A DNA stretch of 64,000 nt from Viola odorata (GCA_963691705.1 OY829542.1:39852579-39916578), one strand, 5' to 3'. Positions 10,925 to 21,381 are shown, counted from the stretch's first letter. Notes: a model not told the origin generated them from the sequence alone. Made by a program: numbers and translations.

Positions 10925-11302
10925 TCAGGTGTCAGAACCAGTATCCTCGGGCACCTCAGGAAGGTCCCTCAAGGAATCCATGACCAGGACAAGATCATGG
11001 GAAGTGGCCCTCATCCCCTTCAGGCAGCACCCCAACATGTCCTTACGCTGCTGCAACATGGCGATTACTACCTGAATCCGAGCGATGGAGGCGGACAGCT
11101 TTGATACGCTCTCCAAAGGACTGAAGTCCTCCAGGGAAATGGCCCCCAGCCGGGAATAAAGCGGAGTCAGCATTCCTTGCAGCTCCAGAATATCCTCAGA
11201 AGTCTTGACCAGCATGTTCTCCAGGAAACCGACGTCACCGTCGTTGAGGTTCCTGAGTGAATGACCCTTGGAGAGAAGAAAATTCTTAGTCAAATGATCC
11301 AT
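10925..11302 (-). CDS. aG1 of element A: 125-residue helical protein of unknown function
   Basis: This is a single open exon starting MDHLTKNFLLSKGH. The body reads as heptad-like helices (KTSEDILELQGML, LSASIARIQVVIAMLQQRK), with no signal peptide, membrane segment or Cys/His motif, and an acidic end. B has the same gene (22384-22761) with one nonsense codon, and E keeps only its last third (52187-52320). The 3' half is especially well conserved. I do not recognise the family. It is the gene nearest the 3' LTR and the first of the antisense set. Confidence 0.75.
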   Translation of the reverse strand: MDHLTKNFLLSKGHSLRNLNDGDVGFLENMLVKTSEDILELQGMLTPLYSRLGAISLEDFSPLESVSKLSASIARIQVVIAMLQQRKDMLGCCLKGMRATSHDLVLVMDSLRDLPEVPEDTGSDT

Positions 11303-11350
11303 GATGCTAGCTGATAAAGATGAGGAGAACGTGGGTGGAGAAAGCTCTCC

Positions 11351-11362
11351 GATTTATAGGCT
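11351..11362 (-). promoter_or_regulatory. aG1 TATA box, element A
   Basis: The - strand reads GCCTATAAATC about 50-60 bp before the aG1 start codon. B has GCCTATAAATC at 22319-22329, 55-65 bp before its aG1. I see no G-box here, unlike aG2-aG4. Confidence 0.6.
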
Positions 11363-11559
11363 CCAGTGAAGGGAGGCCTTGGGAAAAGAAATTGAGGTCC
11401 TCAAAAGACGAGCCACCCCGATAACCTCGAGGATTGATAAGCGTAGAACGAAAGGGACGGGTGACGTTCACGATACAGATACTGGAAGGAGTACGAGGCA
11501 GAGTCTGAAAAACGTTGAGAGGCACGGTGTCACTGGTAGCCCTGACGCTAAAACCATAA

Positions 11560-11710
11560 GGTTACCGGTATCCACAGTGTAAGGCCGCGTTGATGTCGCA
11601 GGTGGCCCTGGATGCGTAAAACCGCGATGACATCACAGGCGTCTGGTGGTATGAAGCCGCGCTAATCATAAGGTAGCTAATGGTATAAAGCCACGCTGAT
11701 ACCGCTGTTT
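11560..11710. repeat. Short degenerate tandem repeat upstream of aG1, element A
   Basis: A unit of about 40 bp containing aagccgcg(c/t)tgat(g/a) and ggt(a/t)t(a/g)aa recurs three to four times. B has the same block on the other strand at about 21960-22110 with cggctttata.cac. The remaining bases between 11303 and 12274 hold no gene that I can see. Confidence 0.5.
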
Positions 11711-12274
11711 TCTCGAGCGTAAAAGAAAAATTGGGCTCGTGTAACCTCGAACCTCTGTAAGTATAAAGTTTGCTAACTTCTATATAAGTTTCTATCTCCT
11801 CTGTGTCTTTGCAGAACACTTGGAGGGACGATAGACCCGAAATATATGCCAGCCCATGGTACGGCCTGGTTGAATATACGCGACGATATCGCAAGCGACC
11901 TATTGACGGTCCTTCCATGACTCGAACAAAGCTGAGACTTCATAAGTCCTATTGAAAGGCCAAATGGGCCAGTATCGCTGAATAAAAGTAAAGCCTTCAG
12001 AATCACGAGCGCCCCAGCGGCCTCCTAGTAGAATTCTTAATGTCTCGAGGAGACAGGTCTTTTTGACAAGAAACAAGGACGAACTTGACCGAGTTAGTGG
12101 AAAGTTGTGGATCTAAGCCCTCGTTCCGCACTGGGATTGATCAGCCTTTGAACAATAAAGAAAGCTCAAGCCCTCTTTGGAAATATCGTCTCATGACAGA
12201 GCAAACCCCTATCTAAAGATATCAGACATGGATAGCCCTTGGTGAACACTCGGGCTAGTTTTCAGTTGGGCTTA

Positions 12275-12811
12275 TGATAACAATTGGATTGCTCCTGACG
12301 GCAATATTGTAGCTACGGCATCTATCCTTGACGAGTTTCTATACGCTTCCCTGAAAAACCAACCTATCGCCCGGGCCGGCGGATGTTTCCTAGGATGGTC
12401 GACTTCAGCGGGGGGGGAATCTCATGCATCTTTACGCGCACGGCGTCATCCCATCCTAGGGGAACGGAGAGGATGTCGCTCCTGATAGGCCTTACGTGAT
12501 TATCGCCCGCGATGGCTTACCTATTATCGCTGGAAGCGATATCTTCGGACGATGCTTATCGCTGCACCCTTATCGCTGTCAGGTATCGCCAACTTCGGCC
12601 TATAAATACCCCCATCTTTCCAAACAGAAGGTAAGATCGAGATCATCTTGGAGAACCTCTACCATTCTGAAAACCCGAACTGACTTAAGCATCGGAGTGT
12701 CTACGCCGGAGTCCCCCTCCGGCGCTTTGCAGGTACCTCCGACGCCGATCGCTTCCCCTCCGACTAGCTGTAGCAACCGTTTCAGACCCGAAGAGATCTC
12801 GGATCTTATCA
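12275..12811 (+). repeat. 3' LTR of element A (537 bp)
   Basis: It begins TGATAACAATTGG and ends GGATCTTATCA, matching the ends of the B LTRs read on the same strand. It contains many gatatcg/cgat motifs and a TATA box cctataaatac at 12599-12608, about 210 bp before the 3' end. It is preceded by ttttcagttgggctta rather than a clear polypurine tract. It is followed directly by foreign integrase codons. Confidence 0.85.
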
Positions 12812-13465
12812 GGAAGGATAGTATTTTTGTCGTAGTAGATAAATTTTCTAAGATGGCACATTTCATTCCGTGTCCTACTACTCATGATGCGACTGCAATT
12901 GCTGACTTGTTCCTTAAGGAAGTGGTACGTTTACATGGCATACCCTTATCTATTGTCAATGATAGAGATAGTAAGTTCCTGAGCCACTTTTGGCGCGTTT
13001 TGTGGAAGAGACTTGGTACAAAATTACTATTTTCTACATCCTACCATCCGCAAACCGACGACCAAACAGAGGTAGTGAATCGAACCTTAGGTTCCTTGTT
13101 ACGCACCTTGGTTCGTAAGCATGTGTCTACATAGGTATAGTGTCTACCATTTATTAAATTTGCTTACAACCGTTCTATTCATTCTACAACTCATTATTCA
13201 CCTTTCGAGCTTGTGCATGATTTTAATCCTATGACACCTTTGGATTTGATCCCTTTGCCTATAAGTGATGTTTCTAGCTTAGATGGAGCAAAGAAAGCAA
13301 ACTTGGTGAAGAAGGTACACGAGAAGGCCAAACACAAGATAGAAAGAATGAATGGAAAGTTAGCGAACAAAAGAAATGAAGGAAGGAAGACGGTATCCTT
13401 CAATATGGGTGATTCGGTGTGGCTACACTTACGCTAGGAATGATTTCCAACCCAACGCCGTGGCG
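12812..13465 (+). pseudogene. Chromovirus integrase, C-terminal half
   Basis: The frame opens at the junction with A and encodes the integrase core: [17 protein letters not shown] (second catalytic Asp) and QTEVVNR (catalytic Glu, preceded by DD instead of the usual DG). A stop follows HVST at 13132. The coding match continues in shifted frames through FELVHDFNPMTPLDL and KMNG-type linker to GDSVWLHLR (13407-13434), then TAG. It is clearly older than A. Confidence 0.8.
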
Positions 13466-13795
13466 AAATGTCTGACAATATACAAATTGGCATTGGAAGG
13501 GTCATTTACGTGTGTTCTTTGGTGGTAATGTGTGGCTGGTAGGGTAGGGTTTGGTGGAAGTGGACGTGTGGTTGTTCTTAGGTTCAATGAGGAAAGCGCA
13601 TCCAAAATGGCCTTATTGGTGACCTCTTGGGATTCCCATTGGTGTTGCAATTCAGCCATTTGAACCGTGTGGGCAGCCATGGCCGGATTGAGGGTGGAAG
13701 ACTCCTCGGACCCATCTCCCCTTGGAGAATTGTCATTTGCCATAACAAATTGTACCTATAAAAAGCAAGAAACGCAATTGATATTGAAAATGTTA
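13429..13795 (-). pseudogene. Inverted gag-leader fragment lodged in element C
   Basis: On the - strand an ATG at 13743 begins an open frame (MANDNSPRGDGSEESS...) with a helical stretch (MAELQHQWESQE) like the N-terminus of a plant gypsy gag, and about 50 bp of leader lies upstream of it. The gag-like part ends near 13470, where the + strand integrase tail (FPTQR) resumes. The pol tail resumes on the + strand after about 13796. So about 320 bp from another gypsy copy sits in inverted orientation inside the pol 3' end. Assignment to gag rests on general character only. Confidence 0.45.
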
Positions 13796-14115
13796 GTCAC
13801 TCCCTCACGTGTGATGCAAGTCCACGTATACCGTTACCACCTAATGGACCAATGACTCGAGCTAGGAGGAAGGAGTTGGAGGTGAGACTCTCCCAGCTTA
13901 TCTACAAGGAGTTACAGTGCGAGACACTCATCGAAGAAATTGTGTTGCATGAGAAGAGTTCGCGAATCATGACGCTACTCGTGGCCAAAACTGGCCACGA
14001 CGTGACCACGCTGTATCTCGGCGTGATGACGCCCATTCTAGAGGCGTCAGTAGATTTTCCAATAATCTCAACGTCATCACATCCGGACAACGACGTGATT
14101 ACATCCATATCATAA
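13796..14115 (+). pseudogene. C-terminal tail of chromovirus pol
   Basis: The stretch reads LPPNGPMTRARRKELE (about 13828-13880), the usual G-P-(M/I)-T-R-(A/S)-R-A ending of chromovirus polyproteins, then a helical tail. It is open to the TAA at 14113. The fragment lies between the inverted gag piece and the LTR. Confidence 0.6.
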
Positions 14116-15314
14116 GCATATGTTTCCAACCGACGTGATCATGCCGGACCAGCGACGTGATGACATTGGAAATAGAACGGGAGGTTTTCTGACCTGAAGC
14201 TTCGATGTGATCACATCACTTCTTTGACGTGATCACGCCGAAAAGAGAAGGGTGCCTTTCCGTGATCGAGCTCTCGATGTGATCATGCTCGCCCTGTTTC
14301 CAGCTTTGCGCCAAAAGGAAGGAAATCTTTGACTTTGCTTTATTTGGTTGACAATTCTATTATTGGATTTATTTAGTTATTTACTTAATTATTTTTAATT
14401 AGTTTGATTATCTAATTAGAAGTAAATTAAGGAAAGGACTCCTATTGTAAGGACTTTAAGGTTTCTCCTATTTAAAGGAGTCACCCTCTTTATTATTTGG
14501 TTACGTTACCTTTCAAATAAAATATCAAGAATTTTCTCGATTGTTCTTCGTGAACCTTGTCCCTCATTGAGTCTGAACACTCGATTAGGATAGCAAGTAA
14601 AACCCAAAAGTCCATTCCAAAAGTCCATCCCGTATGTTAATTAATTATGGGTCGAGTCAGTCTAGGGTTCTAGATCTTATTTGTATGAGTCGTTTACAAT
14701 AAATTGTGGTTGCAATTTGTGAGTCTTAAATTTTCGTTCAAAAAGAGTCAAAAAAAATCCCATAAAGAGTCTTAAAATTATTTGTTATTTAGTTTCGTTC
14801 CCAGAGTAAAAAATATATATTTGAATAAAAAAAGGAATACGAAATACTAGAAGAAATTCTGGAACGATTGCAAAAGAAAACACTCGATTTGGTGGAGGAA
14901 AACAAAAGATATTGAAGTTGCAAGTTGTAGACTTGAAATCGCACACACTGTCATTCGTAAACTTTGTGAATTATTTGAGTTAATTCGAGTTTATTTGAGC
15001 CTTCTTTCTTGATTCCTTAAACTGATTTCTACTCCAGTAAAGTGATTGTTTAGTTAGTTGATCTTTGTGGCTACACAAATACTTTGCATCCAAACTTGTT
15101 TCCAAGCTAGTTGTCCTTGAGAGTCTTATTGGAAGCTTTTTCCTTGGAATTCTCGAGTCACCAACGTTTGTGTTGAACAATTTTAGGGAATTTTGAGTGA
15201 TTTTTGTGAGCCTATTAAAGAGCTTAAACACGAGAGTAAACACGCGAGGGAGTGCTAGGATTAGTGTAATTTTACGCGGTTTGTTCGTGTTGTGACTTTT
15301 CAGGAATTAACAGG
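14116..15314 (+). repeat. Probable LTR and leader of element C, ends not resolved
   Basis: There is no gene. The stretch lies between a pol end and a gag start. From about 13988 to 14290 the motif (c)gacgtgatca recurs about seven or eight times in degenerate form. An A/T-rich stretch with ctatttaaagg (about 14468-14478) may be the promoter, followed by a transcribed leader. I cannot place the TG/CA ends or a primer-binding site. Confidence 0.4.
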
Positions 15315-18300
15315 ATGTCTAATCATTCTACTTCGATTGATGAAGCGGAAGGACCCAGGGGAGTTAGGATGTTGGAGACTGTTCTCGAACGTCTAGCGAC
15401 AATGGATGCCCACCTCCAAACAGTTTCGAAAAAGGTTGAGATGGTATCGGCCAAAGTGGAAGGGCCACAATTGGGAGTGCCCTCTACAAACTTTGCTGTC
15501 AATCACAATATCGAAACTAGTTCCCATGTGTCCATACCAAAGGTAGGCCAAAAACATCCTCTTGTTGATGGTCAAATGGCTAGTGATAGTGATGTAGAGG
15601 AGGGGCCTCCAAGGATCGAAGTGATACCTAGGCACGCATCTACTCGTGAGGGAATCGCCCCTAAACTCCCAGCGCCCGAGCGCCCAACAGCATGTACTCG
15701 AGCCGCGGCCGAGTGCCATGTTCACCATGAACAGTGGGATGATGATGAGGATTATGAGGACTATGTGTATGAGCTGAGGAACAAGTTTAATGACAGGCGT
15801 TATAGGCCAGAAGAGAGAGTTGATTCTAATCTCGGTTGTATTAAGATAAAGATACCTCCGTTTGAGGGTAAGGATGACCCGGATGTATAATTGCATTGGG
15901 AAAGAAAGGTGACCTATATCTTTCTTTGTCACAATTATTTGGAGAATAAGAAGGTTAGATTAGCAGCTGTGGAGTTTAGTGGCTACACAGTACATTGGTG
16001 GGATTCGTTGGTTCAGAAGAGAGAAAGGGATGGACCTGGTCCAATTCGGACTTGGGAGGAGATGAAAGCCATTATGAAGAAGAGATTTATTCCTGCGTAT
16101 TTTTAGCATGATCTCCACCAAAGGTTACAGACTTTGACCCAAGGAAGTAATAGTGTTGGGGATTACTACAATGAGATGGAAATTGCGTTAGCTAAGGCGT
16201 AAGTTGAGGAGGAAAGGGAGGCAACAATGGCCAGATTTCTTAGTGGCTTGAATAAGGAGATAGCCAACGCTTTGGAGCTAACTTGTTACACCACATTGGA
16301 AGAGATGTTGCACTTAGCTATCAAAATAGAGAAGCACAAGAAATCACGGAGTTCTTTTACTAGTCCCTCTCTATGACTAATGGAAGGACTACACCATAGA
16401 AGCCCACGTCATGGGAGAAGGGGAATAAGATGGCCAGGGAGTCACAAAAGGGAACACCGCGCCATTATTTCACCAAGGGTGCAACAAATACTCAAACACT
16501 TTCTTAGAACAATGGTAATAACAATACTTCTTCTACTACAACCAATTGGGTTCTGACTAGAGATATTGTATGCTTCAAGTGTCAAGGAAGAGGTCATAGA
16601 CAAGCTGATTGACCTAATAAGTGAATTTTGCTTATACGTGACAATGGGGATCTAGATTCGGAGGATGACCAAGAGTGTGGTGATTTTGGTTATGTGGATG
16701 AAGAAGTTGAAAGGAATAGTTCGGATGATGATGAGCAAAAGGTCGCGAGTTATAATGTCAATTTAGTGGCTAGACGCAATCTCAGCGCTCAACCCAAGGC
16801 CAAAATATGTGAAGAATAACAACGAGAAAATCTCTTTCATGCTCGTTGTTGGGTCGATAAAAAGGTATGTTCTATGATCATTGATAATGGGAGTTGTACA
16901 AATTGTGCAAGTACATTATTAGTGCATAAATTAGGGCTTCCAACCATGACACATCCGAAGCCTTACTCGTTGCAATGGATGAACGATGGTAGTAGTTTGA
17001 AGGTGACAAAGCAGGTGTCAGTTTCGTTCTCTATTGGCAATTGTAGGGATGAGGTCCTTTATGATGTCGTTCCAATGCACGTGAGTCATGTTTTGCTTGG
17101 ACGACCGTGGCAATTCGATAGGGAGGCCAATCATGAAGGGAAGAAATTCACTCTTGCACCGTTGACACCGATGGAAGTTTTTGAGGATCAACAATGGTTG
17201 ATCAAGTCCTATGCTTAGTACGAGATTACAAAACAAATTGAGAGAGAAAAAGGAGGGCTGAGTGTTGAAATGAAAGAGAGAAACAGAGAGAAAAACAACT
17301 CATGCAAATAGAGAGCATGTGGAGAGAACTTGTGTGAAAAATAGCCCCCATGAAAATAGAGAGCATGGGAAGAGTGCAAGTGGGCAAAACAGCCCGCATG
17401 AAAGAAGAGAGTAGTAAGAGTGGGCGAAAGTGAGAAAAAAAAAGTCAATATATTTGCCAAGGGGAGAGGCAAGTATTGATGTTACAAAAATCTAGTTTTG
17501 GCGCAAGCCGCCCACTGATTCTTCTTCGTTTTAAACCATTTTGCTTAACCTCTTCTAACCCTAACCCTATGAATTCTATACATGCTGGTATTACTGATCT
17601 TTGGCAGGAATTCAAGGATGTGATGCCTGATGAGATGCCTCCGGGGCTGCCACCTATCCGCGGGATCGAACATCAGATCGATTTCGTGCCCGGTTCAACT
17701 ATTCCAAACAGACCATCGTATAGGAGCAATCCTGAAGAAACCAAAGAATTTCAAAGGCAAGTTGATGAGTTGCTGAGTCGCGGCTATGTGAGGGAAAGCT
17801 TATAGTTGTGTGTCATTCCCGTGATCTTAGTTCCCAAGAAGGACGGAACTTGGCGCATGTGTGTTGACTGTCGCGCAATCAATAAAATCACGGTAAAGTA
17901 TCGACACCCAATACCTCGTTTAGATGATATGCTAGATGAATTGAGTGGTAGCGAAGTATTTTCTAAGATAGATCTAATGAGTGGTTATCATCAAATTCGC
18001 ATGAAAGAGGGTGATGAATGGAAAACAACTTTTAAAACTAAGTATGGGCTTTATGAGTGGATGGTCATCCTGTTTGGATTGACTAATGCCCCTAGTACTT
18101 TCATGAGATTAATGAATCATTTTCTTAGGCATTTTATTGGTAAATTTTTTGTAGTATATTTTGATGATATATTAATTTACACCAAATCCATTGATGAGCA
18201 TGTTTCACATCTTAGAGCTGTTTTTATTACACTGCGCGAACAAGAACTGTATGCTAAGCTAACCAAGTGTTCTATTGCTCTAGAACAAGTTAATTTTCAT

Positions 18301-18630
18301 GGTTTCATTGTCAGTGTAGAATGTGTAAAAGTTGACGAGGAGAAGATCAACGCAATCAAGGAGTGGCCAACTCCAAAGAACACGAGTGATGTGCGCTCGT
18401 TTCACGGTCTTGCTAGCTTATACAGGCGGTTTGTTAAAGATTTTAGTACAATATTTGTACCATTAAATGAACTAACAAAAAAGAATATGCCTTTCAAGTG
18501 GGAACAACCATAGGAGGAGGCGTTTCAAACGCTCAAGGATCGCTTATCCTCAGCACCCGTCTTAGCTCTACCGGACTTCGACAAAGTGTTTGAAGTGGAG
18601 TGTGATGTGAGTGGGATCGGGATTGGAGTT
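15315..18630 (+). pseudogene. Chromovirus gag-protease-RT, multiply broken, truncated at RNase H
   Basis: Gag begins with MSNHSTSIDEAEG (15315), runs through an acidic stretch and IKIPPFEGKDDPD, and after a stop at 15888 continues in HWWDSLVQ and MKKRFIPAYF. Stops at 16105 (codon for Gln in the family) and 16199 follow. A zinc knuckle CFKCQGRGHRQAD (about 16570-16610) is cut at its last Cys by TGA. Protease shows MIIDNGSCTN (16874), then LLGRPWQFD. RT shows LPPIRGIEHQ, a TAG at 17803, [13 protein letters not shown], and YFDDILIY (about 18157-18180). After another TAG (18511-18513) the first RNase H residues [11 protein letters not shown] appear, and at 18631 element D begins. Several stops are C-to-T changes, as expected from methylated repeats. 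Confidence 0.85.
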
Positions 18631-20161
18631 TGATAGCATGTTTATTGGACGTGATTTTATCCTCTTTTCTAGCCTTTTTGGGGGCATGATTTTGCTATTT
18701 GACCCATATTTACATCTTTATTGCAGATCAGCGCCGAAAGGAGAAAAAAAGCGAAAAGATGCATTTTTGAAGTAATTCTTGGGATTTCAAGCTTTAAGAC
18801 TGACATCGAGGGCAAGACACCATCTTTGCCATCGAGGCCTTACCGTGGTTTCCATCGTCGAGCCCTGGACAGACCAAAAGCGATATTTCCACGTGTCCTC
18901 GTTGTCGTACTCCTACGTGTCACCTCTGATGTCTTCCAGAAGGTTACACGTAGATCCCCAATAATATTCTCTTTACTCGTAGTGCCCCCGACGCTAACCA
19001 GACTAGTGAGCAGTCTCGTGCCCGTGACGCTTCTGCATCAGATCTTAATCAAAGGCCAAAGAAAGGAATCTACGATGATTCCCACGGGATTCCTTGCGTT
19101 TCTAGAAGATTCCTTGCATTTCTAGAAGATTCCATGCGCATCTAGAAGATTCCTGAATATTCCAGCACGCTCCATGTGCTGTCACTCTCTCCCCTTAGCT
19201 GGAATTTGTCTTTTTGTAGTCCCTTAGCTGAAATTTGTCCTCTTATGGGCTGGACACTATATATACCTTTAGGTTTAGGGTTTTAGGCAACATATCTCAT
19301 TTTTAGTTATTGGGAATCGTCTCTTAGGTTTCTTTTCTGGGGATTTGTTCCTCCCTTTTGTTGGAGTAGCCGCCCCCATTAACTGTTCTTCAAACCGTAG
19401 CTTTTAAGCTCCAACCGGTATTTATTAAGCTTTGATTTCCTTTCTTGTCTCTTTACTTTTATGTTATGTATTAGATTTGTTTTTATTACTTGTTAGCATG
19501 AGCGGCTAAGCTCATCTTCTTAGTAAAGGGTGTTTCAAGGGTTGCAAGGATTAGTTAAGAGGCCTAAATGTGTTTCATATATTCTTATTGTTTGTATTTA
19601 CTTGTCTGTCGTTATCGTGCCCTCGACACCTTTTTAGCAGTGATAGTGTAGGGAGGTGTCTGGGAGGATGACGAAGTGTCTAGGTTACCTCTTTAGCAGT
19701 GATAGTGTAGGGAGGTGATAGACCCCTATAGCATATCTACGGCATGAGAATAGAATATCCTTGAGCCAATGATTATCCAGCCCTAGACGTAACCCAAGAA
19801 TACCCCTTTGCTAAGATCTCGTCTCATCTGAATTAATATCTTCATTTATAATCTTTCTTGTCATCTTGCCCTCAGCTGCTCTTTACTTTCATGCCCTTGA
19901 TTATTGTTTATTTTCATGCCCTTGATTTATGCTCTTAATTAATTGTCTTGATAGCAACCAACTCTGTGATTGATCTTTTAGGTTAATTGACCAAACCCCC
20001 CCTTTAAGTTACTATTCCATTTGGCTACATTTATCCATTGTCATACATATTTTAGTGAGCTTTTAATCCTTCAATATCTGTGGTTCGCCCCTGTCTTGCC
20101 CTTTACACATTTTAACTATACAATTAGGCATCAAGAAATTAGTATATTTGAGTGACGATCA
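18631..20161 (+). repeat. 5' LTR of element D (1531 bp)
   Basis: It starts TGATAGCATGTTTATTGG, shared with the 3' LTR at 51254, and ends GTGACGATCA just before the primer-binding site. It contains a TATA box (ctatatatacc, 19257-19267), a heat-shock-element array upstream of it, a roughly 60-bp imperfect direct repeat at about 19628-19716 (cctttttagcagtgatagtg), and a pyrimidine-rich end. Confidence 0.82.
19090..19267 (+). promoter_or_regulatory. Phased heat-shock-element array and TATA box in the LTR of D
   Basis: A 20-bp unit, ttccttgc(g/a)tttctagaaga, is repeated about three times. Read in steps of 5 bp from 19090, units fall exactly in phase: TTC 19100, GAA 19105, TTC 19110; TTC 19120, GAA 19125, TTC 19130; GAA 19145, TTC 19150, GAA 19155, TTC 19160. 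This gives two perfect nTTCnnGAAnnTTCn elements and one run of four alternating units. The TATA box follows about 95 bp later. Binding by heat-shock factors is inferred from the consensus. Confidence 0.75.
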
Positions 20162-20166
20162 AATTT

Positions 20167-20184
20167 TGGCGCCGTTGCTGGGGA
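20167..20184 (+). other. Primer-binding site of element D
   Basis: TGGCGCCGTTGCTGGGGA begins five bases after the LTR end. It matches the tggcgccgttgccgggga type found in Athila-class elements, with one difference. Confidence 0.8.
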
Positions 20185-20212
20185 TTGAACGAAACTAATT
20201 TCTCTCTTTTAT

Positions 20213-20791
20213 TTGTATGACCAGAAGATCTGCACCAAGATATTGATCTTCTATCGTGCCCTCGACGACGAAGAGTTTGTCTACCCTAAGATACCCAATA
20301 TGGCAGATCCACCACCTCCACCCAATCATCAGTCCATCGAAGACCTCAATGCTGCTCCCAAGGCACCCAACAGTTGTATTGTCTGGCCCGTTGTTCCTCA
20401 TGACTGGACACTCAAGCATGTTGTTGCGGATTTGCAAAAGCAAATGAGTATCATGGCTGCCGAAATGAAAGAAATGAAGAATGGGGACAAACTTCCAGAG
20501 CATATTGAAGCCAACCTGAGGCATAGCGTATGTGCCATGACACTCCTCAGCGACACTCAACTGCCTTCGACAATACCTCAGCATCTAGGCCTAAATGCTG
20601 AAATATCTTAGTCTGCACATTCAGGCCTCGACACTGAACAAACTGTCGAGACCAAGACAGAAGAAAAGCAACTTCCGGCAAAGAAACCCAAAGTTAATGA
20701 TGTCATGGTAGACCGCATCCCATCTCCAAGGGGCTCCCCAAAAAAGAGTGATGAGCTAGATGAGTTCACTCAAGAATACATCCATAAAATC
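20213..20791 (+). pseudogene. Element D reading frame, left part (gag leader)
   Basis: The frame starts at 20213 (a further ATG is at 20300, MADPPPPPNH), is Pro-rich then helical (MSIMAAEMKEMKNG), meets a TAG at 20609-20611, and stays open to ATC at 20789-20791, where B is inserted. The same frame resumes at 50102. No Athila capsid core can be seen, so gag is reduced. Before B arrived, the frame was continuous apart from the single TAG, about 515 codons. Confidence 0.65.
20787..20791. other. Target-site duplication of element B, left copy (AAATC)
   Basis: AAATC at 20787-20791 precedes the LTR and AAATC at 50097-50101 follows the other LTR, giving a perfect 5-bp duplication. The flanking frame of D joins exactly when B and one copy are removed. 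Confidence 0.92.
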
Positions 20792-21381
20792 TGATAAGAT
20801 TCAATCTTCGAGACGATCGGGACGATGTCTACTGTTGGTCGGAGTCGCTATAGATGACGTCGAACACACCTGAAAAGCGCCGGAGGGGGGGCTCCGGTGT
20901 AGACACTCTGATGCTTAAGTCAGTAAGTGGTTCAAAAATAGCAGAGGTTCTAGTAGGCAATTTTCGGCTTACTTGATGTTTTAAAATGAGAGAGTATTTA
21001 TAGGCCGCTAGGGGGGATATATGGGCGAAAAGGCGATATCCAGGTGAGATAACGCTCTGGATGACATTACGAGCGATACCTGGGGATGACGTCATGGGCG
21101 ATACCTGAGGTGACGTCATGGGCGATGCCTCTGAGGAGGGTGCCGAGGGCGATACCCATGATGATGTCGGGGGCGATAACTCCATGGGTCCCATGGGATG
21201 GGATGATGTCGTCCGTCCAGAGACGCGTGAGACCTCCCCCCCCCGCTGATGTCGACCATCCCAGAAAACACCTCATGGTCTAGTAGTGATAGCTTAGATG
21301 TCCGATAAGGCTTATAGGATTCCGCCCTTGGCAGGGATCATAATTACAGCAATGCCCTTAGGATTGTCTTAATTGTTATCA
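20792..21381 (-). repeat. 3' LTR of element B (590 bp)
   Basis: On the + strand it starts TGATAAGATTC and ends TTAATTGTTATCA. The - strand TATA box GCCTATAAATA is at about 20995-21006. A G/C run (cctccccccccccgctgatg, about 21232-21251) is longer than in the other LTR. A GAcgtCA-rich stretch (gatgacgtcatgggcgat, about 21085-21125) is present twice. Confidence 0.93.

Larger units (their letters stand above)
1..12811 (+). mobile_element. Element A: Tat-lineage Ty3/gypsy retrotransposon, 3' part
   Basis: The order seen is: pol (RT-RH-archaeal-type RH-INT) open to the window edge, a block of tandem repeats, four antisense genes (aG4, aG3, aG2, aG1, all on the - strand), a short repeat block, then a 3' LTR that starts TGATAA and ends TTATCA. 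The second RNase H of archaeal type is the mark of the Tat lineage. The 5' LTR, gag and protease lie before base 1. The LTR is followed directly by integrase codons of another gypsy element, so A inserted into that element. The expected 5-bp target duplication on this side is ggaag (12812-12816); its partner is outside the window. A, B and E in this window are the same family. Confidence 0.93.
12812..18630 (+). mobile_element. Element C: decayed chromovirus-type Ty3/gypsy element(s)
   Basis: From left to right: C-terminal half of integrase (12812-~13465), a small inverted foreign piece (~13466-13795), the C-terminal tail of pol (~13796-14115), an LTR/leader region (14116-15314), then gag, protease, RT and the first residues of RNase H (15315-18630). 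The order INT-LTR-gag suggests two tandem copies sharing one LTR, a product of recombination between LTRs. The left end is cut by A, the right end by D. Many in-frame stops show age. The lineage within chromoviruses is not resolved; I did not find a chromodomain. Confidence 0.75.

Noticed and set aside
4335..11302. aG1-aG4 as a block of ordinary host genes next to a retrotransposon
   Set aside because: The same four genes recur in the same place between pol and the 3' LTR in three independently inserted elements, and in B they lie inside a perfect target-site duplication.
18779..19125. Open frames of 61 and 134 codons within the 5' LTR of D
   Set aside because: They lie upstream of the TATA box in a promoter region, and the homologous 3' LTR does not keep them open.
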